Below are positions 45,601 to 57,600 of a DNA stretch of 64,000 bases, piece after piece. The position numbers were made by a program, and so were the translations under genes. The notes under the pieces were generated by a model that saw only the letters and a program-made list of their open reading frames with translations, had not been told where the DNA came from and did not search any database. Numbering within the stretch: position 1 is the first letter of the stretch; each line of letters begins with the position of its first letter. The stretch is from Colias croceus (taxonomy: Eukaryota > Arthropoda > Insecta > Lepidoptera > Pieridae): NCBI RefSeq assembly GCF_905220415.1, contig NC_059545.1, positions 6,148,001-6,212,000 on the forward strand, given 5' to 3'.

Positions 45601-48600
45601 TCTTCAGAACTGGAAGAGCTTTCTTGGTTTTGGTTTATGTTTTAATCCTCATCTCCAAATAGTTCATACTTTTCTATATCTGACTGATTTAAGCTTCATC
45701 TATTTGCTCATCTCTCATTGGGTTACCTGAAAAGGATAGTACTAAAAGATTCTGTAACAGACTAAATAATTTACTTTATATTATGAAGGAGAAAACGGTC
45801 TAAATCATAAGTTGCAAAGGCAAATCAAATTGATTAGTGGTTTATTCCCTTATACCTTTTAAAATCCAATAATATGTTAATACTCTTATACCTTCTAAAA
45901 GGTATCCAGACTTTACGAGGTTATTTTACACGCATATTCTTTATTTTCGCGTAAATCTAAATGTAATTATAATATTTACTTATTTGTCAACAAGCAGAGT
46001 AAGATACTCTCAGTTAAAAACCTAAGATTGCATCAATAATCATGGATTGAACTTACCATGTCCTCTAGTCAATCAAGATGGCCAGACTTTTCGCCGGAAA
46101 TTACATATATTTTATTTTTCTATTGGCACTATTGCTTAACCATAGACAAAAACATACTTTCCAGTAGCCGGATAAAAAACAGTAATTAGATTTGGCGCGT
46201 AATTTAAAATGTTACGGCGTTTTCAAATCAGATACTGTCAGATACCTTTAAAAAGGTACCGTGGGCGTTTATGTCATAAAGTTGGATAACAGCTTGGGCC
46301 GGTACCACTATCGAGCTGCATGCCTTTTAATAGGTATCTGGGCGTTACGAGGATATCGTTCTAGATAGGTCACCTGGTGGTTCAAATGACCCATAAATTT
46401 TTCAACATGGGCCTGTAGTCTAATCCATACTAATATTATAAATGCGAAAGTAACTCTGTCTGTCTGTCTGTTACTCAATCACGCCTAAACTACTGAACCA
46501 ATTTGCATGAAATTTGGTATAGAGGTATTTTGATACCCGAGAAAGGACATAGGCTACTTTTTATTGCGAAATATGTACTAGTATGAAATAATGCTTAATC
46601 TTTTATACGTTGTTACACATATATTCGATGTCTAATTAATCGTGTTTGGTGTTTCTAATTATAAGTCCACCACTGTATGTGTAGGGGCGCACTCACTGGG
46701 GTGCGCGGGGTGGTTGGGGTGCGCGGCGGGCGGCGGCAGCGCGGCGGCGAGGTCGGCGTGCGTGTCGTGGTGCGACGCGGCGCCGCCCGCCTCCGCGAAC
46801 GTGAACCGCGCCGCGCCGCCCGCCTCGCCCGCGCCGCCGCCCGCGCCCAGCGGCGACACCACCGCCTCGCCGAACCTGCACACACACAACAACTTGTAGT
46901 CAAATAAAACTAAACAAAAAGACGTGTGGCACTCGGGGACTGCCGAGGTAAAGCTATTGCATAGGATGCCTTCAAGCCACACCTCCATGCCCGTCGGAGT
47001 GGGGAGCGTGAGGTTTTTCGTTACGGAATTTCTCGATTCGGTCCCCGCGCTCAAGGCCCGCGATAGAAGCTATGCAATAGCTTAAAAAAAAGTGTGTGCC
47101 GAGCACACGTGTCAGAAGTAAAACTTCTTTGGCAATATTCACAGATACCAAAATCGTCGCATTACTCCATGACGTGACGGTATTGTCATGACACGATCTA
47201 GAAATCTTACTCACAACGCGCCTAATGAAATTTCACTTAAAAACACTTCCAGTGTTACTAGTGTTTATAAGCGGTGGTGACCATATAACATCAGGTGGCC
47301 CACCTGCCCATTTATTAGCTCCAACATAAAAAAAAAAGTTCGTATAAAAGAGATATCGCCTCTGCACCACTCAGCAGCAATACTATCGCTTCATCGAACC
47401 TGATAATACACACATATCATAGTACAAAACATAGGTCAACAGTTCGTATGAAAGGGGTTTCGCTCTCCAACCTAGCATTGATTCTACCGCCTGAAAGAAC
47501 CTGGTTATACACACAAATAATAATATGTACAATAAAAGTAAACAGTGGAAAGGTATGTCGCTTTTGCGCCGCCCAGCAGCAATTCAAGCACCTCAACGAA
47601 CCTGACAACACACAAAAAGCAGTAAAGCAAAATGAACAATTCATATAAAAGGGAAGACATCTCCACGCCGCCCATCGGAAATACTATTTCTTCACTAAAC
47701 CTGATAACACACACAAATAGCAGTAAGACGAAAGTGAACAGTTCGTATGAAAGAGATGTCGCCTGCACACCTCCCAGCGATACTACAGCTTCACCGAACC
47801 TGGTAATAAACATATTATTATATCATAGTACAAAATAAAATTAAACAGATCGTGTGAAAGAGATGTCGCTTCCGCGCCATCTAGCGGCGATACTACCGCT
47901 TCACCGAACCTGGCAATATACATATTATAGTACAAAATAACAGTAAACAGTTCGTATGCAAGAGATGTCGCCTCCACACCGCCCAGCGGCAATAATACCG
48001 CTTCACTGAAACTAGTAATACACATATATCCACAGTACAAAACAAAAGTAAACAATTAGTGTGAAAAAGATGTTGTCTCCGCACCGCCCAGCGGCAAAAC
48101 TACCGCTTTACCGAACCTATACACATATATCATAGTAAAGAATTAAAGTAAACAGTTCGTATAAAATGAATATCGCCTCCGCTCCAACCAGCTGCAATAC
48201 TACAGCTTCTTCCCTGCAATACACATCATAGTACAAATTAAAAGTAAATTTCGTTAGAAAGGGATGCAGCCTCTTCAGCAGCAACGACCGCTTCATCGAA
48301 CTTAGTAATACACAAAAATCATACCAAAATATAAAGGCCAACATTTTGTATGCTGTCGCGTTCCATATTGGTCTTCAAACATTTTAGTTCAAAAGAAGGA
48401 ACAAATTAATTAAATAAAAACGAAAAAACTTAAAACTCTAGTCATCATTTTCATAGGGTATTAATATGGCCGGTTTACACAGACTTCGTATACAGGGTGT
48501 AATCGTTAAGTGTGCACAGGCGATTATTCCGTAACTATTGCAGATATCAAAAAACTTTAAACTGATATCGAAAGTACTTAACCTAATGAGTAAAATGGTC

Positions 48601-51600
48601 ATAATAAATTTTTAAAAATAAAACGAGAAATATCTAAAAAATTAACTTGAAACCCTCCCATACATTTAGTATGAGATACGAATATCCCATGTACATGGGT
48701 TGATCCAAAAGTAATGATAATCAATATTAAACAAGGTCATTACAGTTATAATAATTATGTAGTTCTCTAGATAGTCTTCTAACTAGAAAATATACTTCAA
48801 TATTTTTTTTCTAAACTTAAAAAAAAAAAACTTTGACTTCATCCACAAAAAACCCTCCACGCGGCCATCACTTCGCTGTCGTCTTAAAATAATTTATTGC
48901 TAAGAAAGTGTTTCTTTTGCCGAAGAAGGAGATAAAAGTAAATAGGAGCTAGATCTAAAAAATAGGGTAGGTGTTCAAGCATTTGGAATGCCGATTTTTG
49001 AATGGCAGCCATCGCAACTGATGCTTTGTGATCTTGTGCGTTGTCTTGGTGAAACAGCGTTCAGGTAAGCAGTTTGCCATGTCTCTTTTCCTTACTAACC
49101 TACCGCAATCTTTTAATTTAGTCTGTTTAGTAAGAGCCCCATAAAGTGGCTACCTTTTTAAAATATTCCACCATAATTATTCCTTCAGCGTCCCAAAAAA
49201 CATCCGCTTTAATCTAACCTACTGATTTTCACTTTGAATTTCTTCATCGTCACTTTGGAAGCTCGCATCCAGGACATTGATTGTTTTTTTGGTTTCAGCA
49301 TAAACATGGTGAACTCGGGTAACGTCCATGATCACAAAACGTGACAAAAAATTATCCTGATATCATTAAAAATTAGAAATATACCCTCTACATGTCGAAT
49401 CGTTGTTTCTTCTTTTCGTCGGGCAACATTCTGGCACGCACGGTTCACATTCAAATTAATGTAAATAATTGGAAACGTGGCCAGTTGATATGATTGTTTT
49501 GTGTTTACTTGGTGAATACATGAGCAAGCAAAAAACATTTATTTTATATTTTTATGTGCACAGGAAATACCCAATTATCATTACTTTTGGATCAACCTAG
49601 TACATTTAATATGAAAGATTTTAGCTTTTTCTTTCTTTGGTTTTCTGCTTTAATTACTTCACAAATTTGAAGGGAAGTTCATTTAGAAACTGTAAATAGA
49701 GCTCCTAATTGTATTGCACAATGAGGACATCACTTCGAAAATCTGCTATGAATACAAAATGTATGGGAAATAAAATGTATGGGAGCGTTTAATGTAACAT
49801 TTTTGGATATTTCTCGTTTTATTTTTAAAAATTTATTATGGCCATTTTACTCATTAGGTTAAGTACTTTCGATATCAGTTTAAAGTTTTTTGGTATCTGC
49901 AATAGTTACGGAATAATCGCTTGTGCACACTTAACGATTACACCCTGTATAAGTGCCAAGACCCTGTTAACTGGCCATTATACTAGCTGTTGCCCGCAGC
50001 TTCGCCCGCGTGGTTTTTCATGGTACAAACTTTTATTCCCATTAAGGGTAGAATTTATTAAAATTATTTCCTAGTCTAGCCTACATCATAATGGCCATTT
50101 GAGAATTTCAGCCCGATTGCACTAATAGTTAGGACTGTGTTGATAGATCAGTCACTTTTGCGTTTTATATATATTGAGAAATAAATCAAAATCGGTTCAT
50201 CCTTTTGGGTGTTATGATGCCCACATACAGACAGATACACTATCCCTTCAACCGTATTTCCGCCGGGGTAACCTCTTGGGTATAAAAGGTGCTTACATTT
50301 GCAAGTATTATAAGTTGGCGTTTGCACAACCAGTTAGATGTGATCATCAACTTACAGATAAGCATTTAATGTTATTTGTAAATATAAACATTAAGTTAGT
50401 GTCCATGTGTTTGTATGTTTTAAAGGGTCGTATATGATCAAAAATGCAAAGCCTTTATGTAAAAAAAAAATCAGTGTATAGTTTTTTTCAATGTTTTCTG
50501 GAATATGTGCAAACGACTTTTACCCATCATTTCGTCTTGGCACATAAAGTGTTGGTGTGGAAGGTACGATGCTGTCGTCTCCGTCATCACCACCGTTGCC
50601 TCCAATTGACAATGCACCGCTCGCTGAAAAGATTATCGGTATAAATAAATTGTTTAATGCACACTATTTATTAATAAAAAAATTGCATGCTTTCCATATC
50701 TCTTTTCATAGTTGCTTAGTTTCATATTTACTTAAGTGGATTATGAGGGAATATTTTAAACTCTTTTTACTTACAACCTTAGCCATACTTTAATGTTATA
50801 TGTATATATTATATAAAATTAAACTTCCGTCAAAATCTCAACGTGATTAGTTAAGTTTTTACCATATTTTTTAAAATAAATAATGAAAATTTGTGGTATA
50901 AAAGAATTTATATATTACACTACAACAGAAAATGAATATTCCACTACATCAAAAGCCATGTAACTCCATCTCTAAGCCTGTACAAGGCGACTCACGCTCG
51001 GTGCCGCTGCTGATGGCCTCGATCTGCTGGTGCGCGGGCGCGGGCTCGCTGTCCGCCTCGCGCAGCGCCTCGTCCGCGCCCTCCGACCCGCCGCCCGACC
51101 CCGCCTCGCCGCCCGACCCCGCCTCGGGCGACTGCGCGGGAGACTCCTGCACACACACCATACACGTATACCAACATACAGGGTGTAATCGTTAAGTGTG
51201 CACAGCCGACTATTCCGAAGCTATTACAGATATCATAAAACTTAAAACTGATATTGAAAGTACTTCACCCAATGAGTAAAATGACAACAATAACTTTTTT
51301 AAAATAAAACGAGAAATATCCAAAAATGTTACATGAAACGCTCTCATACATTTTATTTCCCATACATTTTGTATTCAAAGCAAATGTTCCAAATGACACA
51401 CTAGTATTGGAATACCATTGTATTCCACATCGAGATCTATTTACAGTTTCTAAATGAACTTTCATTAAAATTTGTGAACTAATCAACGCATTAAATCTAA
51501 TAAAAAAGCAAAATCTATCATATTAAATGTTTGGAATAGTCATATTTCATACTAAATATATGGGAGTATTTGATGTAAATTTTTTGGACATTTCTCGTTT

Positions 51601-54600
51601 CATTTTTAAAATGTTATGATTGTCATTTTACATTTCAATATCAGTTAATAGTTTTTTGATATCTGTAATAGTTACGGAATAATCGCCTGTGCACACTTAA
51701 CGATTACATCATGTATATATACGGTTTCAATTAAAACTTAATAGCGGTTCGGAAGTCAGCTGCGAGTGCAGGTGCGCGCAGGTACTGTCAATATTGAAAT
51801 CCTACTGATACACAAAATTGCGTATTGCGCATCGGAACGTACGATGTTCCGAGCTGCCAATAAGTTTGAATTGTACTGTAACATTAACACAATCTATATA
51901 ATAAATTAATCACAGACACAATAGATCGTGGACCGATCGGGCCGCTGGGGGCTCAATGGGTTAATAACATCATACCGTTTTTTTCCTTTGAAGTTCACAA
52001 TCCTGAATCGCCAAATGTGTTGCCAAGCGTAAAACTCGAAAACCACTCGACCGATTCGACATTTTTTTTAACGTTTACACACGTTTTTACTACACACATG
52101 TATAACATCCTTATTTTTCTCACATTTCCTTTCCTACCAGGTTGCCTGGCAGAGATTGCTGTGTAGCAATAAGACCGCCTATTGTGCAAAATTTTTGTAC
52201 CTCATTAATTTGTACCACATTTCCTATATTGTTTTGTACAATGAAGTGTTATAAATAAAATAAATAAAACATTCAGTTATGTACTTGATATGTTAATAGA
52301 CTGTTTTTAATTAAAATAATATACCGAATATTCAAACCTTTCCCATAACTAAAATAAACAAATATATATAGCGAGCACATACCTGTCTATTGTCATTGTT
52401 TCCGTCATCCCCTTCTACTTCCTCTTCCTCTTCCCCGCCCTCGACTTCTTGTTCTTCATCCATATCTTCCTCATCCTCCTCACCTTCCTAATTAAAAAGA
52501 AAAATAATGTTTTAACTTCTAAAACTTTCTATAATGAATGTGCAGTCAATAATTAGCAAGTGAATAGAATATTTATTAAGTTCGATAATAAATTTATTAA
52601 TCAAAGAACTAACATCAAGCAAAATAAAGTAATAAATTGAATCTTGTATTTTTAATATCAAGCAATGATTACCCTGTACATAGTCCCGGAACATCTTTCA
52701 TCATCCTCTTCAGAATCGACGACGATCACCCCTTCATCATCTTGGTCGCAGCGAGACGATGTCGGCACTTGATATTCAACCTCCACTGATCTTTCGAAAC
52801 CCTAACATTTCATCCATAAATAAAAATATGGTTTGTTTGAAAAATCAATATAATAAAATAAATGAAGCAATTTTGGCTTATTGACAAATTTTTAAACATA
52901 TCAATGACTATATAACTGTGTAGATAGTACTGTTATTAATGGGAAGTTCTTAGACATCATTAAAGGAATAATATACTCATAGATAGTTACTTGTACTCTC
53001 GTCCGTTTAGCCGTGACCGGTCTGGCTTGTAAGCGTCGTTTTTGCGGGCGAGCATCAGGCGGCGGGTGAGATGTGCTGACGCCGGGCGGAGCGTGGGACG
53101 TGCTGACGCCGGGGGCCACGTGCGACGTGCTGACGCCGGGCGCGACGTGTGACGTGCTGACACCGGGAGCCACGTGTGACGTGCTAACACCGGGGGCGAC
53201 GTGTGACGTGCTGACGCCGGCGCCCGAGTGCGACGTGCTGACGCCGAGCGCAGTGTGCGACGTGGTGACCATGGGCGCCGAGTGCGAAGTGCCCACGGGG
53301 GCCGCGTGCGACGTGCTCACTACGGCGGTCGCGTGCGAAGTGCTCACACTCGACGCTTGACCGGTGCCCACTGTTGCAGCGCTCCCTGCGCTTGCTGCAA
53401 GGAAATTTGAAAATTTCTAAAATTATGACTGAATGTTTTCAGTTTTAAATCATTATCATCAATCTATCTCATATTAAATTGTTATATTTATTGACTTACA
53501 GACTATGCCATTTAATTCGTTATAATTTACCTGGAGCTGGAGTAGGAAGAGTTGGCTGTGCAGGCGCAGCGGCTGCGGCAGGTGAACTCGCAGCGGCGCT
53601 CATCGAGCCGGAACTGGCACCACTCGGCTGTTCGATACGTGGTAGTACGAGAGCGACCGCCTAAAAATATATTATTACAAGCATAGATATAAGATATACA
53701 TTGTTATAAATTTATAAAGAATAGAAAAAACTCGATCACGAGGAGGGACTCGAACCCGCATCCTTCGCGCCATTCCGGGGCGGATGCCTAACCAACTCAG
53801 CCACTCGTGACCCGCCTGAGCAATCGAATTTAATCTATTCTTTCAGTTTTATGTGTCTTAAGCACAGAACAGTAAAAACAAATAGAAGTGTGATGTGGGC
53901 GTGGCCCACGTGCCACTAGTAAGATAAGATCACCTTACTTGGTCTCAGTTGTGCGCAGAAAAATATTCGAGTCGGTTGTCAGCTGTCAAACCTTTTTTCC
54001 ATATTTATTCATTAATTAGGGCGTGTTGTTCGGTATTAGAGTGGAAAAATGATAGCAGACGAAATAATATCAGCAATGGAGGCATTTCATACCATCGGTA
54101 AGTCTTATTTTAATTTATTTTAAATATATTTTATGTTATAACTTCGCTTGTCGTAATTTGTCAAAAATTTATAAAAATATTAAGTCAAAATGAACCTTAA
54201 TCCATAAGAAATTAGTACTAATATAGATTGAACAGCAAACAAGACTTTCTGGAATATTATTGCAATAAACAAACGAATGTCGGTTTAGTGATGGTTGTAG
54301 GGCATATCGACAGTATCGATACTTTAGAAAAGACAAACATTATAAACTTTAAATTTTATTTTATTTTTCCTTAGCTTTCATTTATCTAATTTATTTATAG
54401 ATTTCCCAAAGAGGCTAATTTAAAAGAGAAATGGATAAATGCAACGTGACGAGTTAACTGGATGCCGAACAGCACTAAGAAGTCTAACAAAGGCCGCCGA
54501 TACATCAAACCTACGGCAGTTCCAAGATTTAAAATAATGCATATTTTCTGTTTGTATTTTGTAAATATAGATTTATACTATTCTATTCCGTTTTTTATTT

Positions 54601-57600
54601 AATAATAATAATATGAAAAGACATACTTAGTAGTAATAAACATACTCCAAAATGTGGCACATTGTACTATACTCATATAATAGAAAGAAAAAAAAATGCA
54701 CAAAAAAATATTTATTTGTGAATTATCGATAACAAGGCTGACATCCCTTAGAGCATAGCATCAGATTAATATCAAGTTAATGTCATTAATGTAGAGTGAC
54801 ACAAATTTTAACCTTATTTCTATGTGTTGAGGTTCAAAGTTATATCTATCGAAAACTAACGCCCTCTGTTGTGGAGTAGCTGAATGTTTTTCGAATTTGG
54901 AATTTCGGAGCAAAGAGAAACAAAACAGCTAATATGCCTAGGGATGTTATATTAAAATAAACCGTAACAGGTTGCGTTAGGGTACATATTGAAATGCTGA
55001 ATTTATAATCTAAGTCAGTTTTTACTCAAATTAAGCTGTCCAATCAAAGGCATACTTTACTTGTAGTGTACTGTATAACTATCGGTTTAAATGTGTGGGT
55101 TTGGCGACACTGGTTTTCATACTAATTATGACATTATAGCACTTCTATTATGTTCTTACTGTTCTGTGGTCTTAAGGGACACACCGCGCGCCATCTATTG
55201 AGATGATTTAACAACCATCTCAACCAATATGAAGCATTTCAATCATTCAACAAAAGGTCGCGTTCCATCGTTACAATATTGTATTCACTGAAAAGTGCTT
55301 GAATGAAAGCATTTGAATGCCATAAAAACCAAAAAATATAAATATACATTGTTGTTTAATTTCATGTCACGTTTAATTGTTATCCTCAAAACATTACACT
55401 GTACACACCTGTTGAGGAGCTTGGGAATGTGTTGTAGACTGTGTTGTACTATCACTGGAGCCTGAACTGCCCATTCCAGCTTCACTTGTGTCCATATCCT
55501 GTAAAATCGTAAACCCACCTTTATATATTCTAGCTAGCTGCCATTTTATGTTTTGATGCTTGGTTATGATGTGTGGGGCGTGATTCATTATACCAGGATA
55601 ACAAAATCGAAATTTTGTATGAAACCAATAATATGTTTTCCTCCCACCACCTTTCCATCTTAGTTTAACAATTGCTACTGATGAAGCCTTGAGTTTTAAT
55701 AATACTATTTGCTTGCTTATCAATTAGATGACACTCGAAACGAATGAGTAATTTATACAAGCAACCAAAACAAAATTTACAAAGAACCAACGCAAAATGA
55801 CTTCATTACTCAAATATTACGTTCAGTTAAAATTACGTTTATAATCAAGGAATTTACATAATATGAATAGTTTAGGAACCAGTACCTGCGTCGATTCCGG
55901 CGGTGCGGTGGAAGCCGCAAGAGCAGCGCGTGTGAGAGGTCGTGAGGAAGACGCGGGCATGTATTCAGTTGTGTGCGCATCGTGCGGCGCCGTAGGTCCG
56001 ACTTGCGCCATCGGCCTAATGGACGCAAGTGGCGTTTCACCACCACGCCTGCTCCCAGACACACTCTGTTGCGCTACACCTATATTTTAAAACGTTTATC
56101 TGATATAATCCAAGAATAATCAATAAATAGCTGATTTATTATCATTTAACTTACAAAAGAAGCAAGTGATTGTGACAAATTATAATATAAAGTGTGGTGG
56201 TTAAAAAAAATCTGGCTTCTCAACAACAGAATTGTAATGAAATATTTAATGTAAGAGCAATTATAGTATTGTACTTTCTAAATGACATTAATAAACTTAT
56301 TTCAAATGTTTGCAACAATTACATATAAAAAATCATCTCACCTGCCATGGGTTTAATATTAGCTGTTGGAGGTTCTGTAGTCGCCTTATCCGAAGTAGCC
56401 TGTTGTTTGGAAGCTGATGCTTGGCTAGCCAATTGCCTTTGCAACATATTTACTTTCTGCATCAAAGCTTCAACTTCTCTATTCCGTTCAGCCTGTACTT
56501 CTCCTCGCTCTTTTTCGAGCCGAGATAGGCGTCCTTCATATTGGGATTTTATAAGCGCTAATCTTACATCTTGTTCGTCCCTAGTGCTCTGTTCGATTGT
56601 ATCTATTTTTGAACGTGATTCATCTAATTCACGAGTTAATACGTTTTTCAACTCGGTAAGTTGGACAATTTTGTTTTTAGCTTGTTTCAAGACTTGCTTC
56701 GCCTTCTCCTCTTTATCCATATTGGCAGTTCTTAAGGTTTCCAATTCCTGTTTTAATTTCTCATTATTAGCTTTCTCAGCTTCCAACTGACTTTGTATCT
56801 CACTTAACTGTTCTTCAATCTTTTTGGAACTTTCAGCGGCTGCCGCACCTGCGGCTGCTGCATCGCCCTCGTTCTTTTTCTTTTCTTCTTCAACGGTTTT
56901 TACTAATTCGTCGTATTGTAACTTATATTTTCTAGCAATCTTTCGTATTTGCATTTCCTTGTTTTTAATATCATTAAATGAAGCTTCTTTGTTAGATAGC
57001 TCTTCATTTAGTTTTGTGTTAGTGTCAGAAAAGGAATTATTTTCAGCTTTTAATTTAGCTAACTCTTCAGTAACTCTGGCCATATCCTCCTTGAGCACTT
57101 GTAATTCTTCATTAAGTTTCTTGTTTTCTTCCATAAGGACATTTTGTTGACGAGATAGAGCCATAGTCTGTTCTTCTAATTTAGTTTTCTCTATTTTTAT
57201 AGCCGTTAATTCTTCCGTTACTTTACGGAGACTTTCTTTTTCAGTAGTAAGCATTTTTGCCAATGTTTCCCTTTCATTTTGTAAACGCTTCCAATCCTCG
57301 GGGCTGGTTTTGTTCGCACGTTCCACTAATGCATTAACTCTTGTTCTCCATCGCGCACAGTCTCCCTTTATAGATGTATTTTCTGATTGCAATGTTTCGT
57401 TCTTTGAAGTTAAGTCTGATATTTTTTCTTGTAAAGGAAGAAGTTGTTCCTCTAATAGTTTTACTTGTGTTGAAAGTTCCTCGACGCGTTTCGACAATGT
57501 GTCTCTTTCTTCCCTGAGAATTCTGTTACTGTCAGTAATAGCATTGAGTGTTTCCACTTTTCTGAGAATATCAGATTGTTTATTGACGGTAACCATACCT

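Noticed and set aside
46642..46907. Several long frames on both strands
   Set aside because: High GC removes stop codons by chance; only the frame that joins TPR exons 10 and 12 in phase is real.
47338..48360. CRISPR-like or ordinary satellite array
   Set aside because: Units diverge throughout and match the intron-exon 11 junction of the surrounding gene; it is not a repeat-spacer structure and the organism is an animal.
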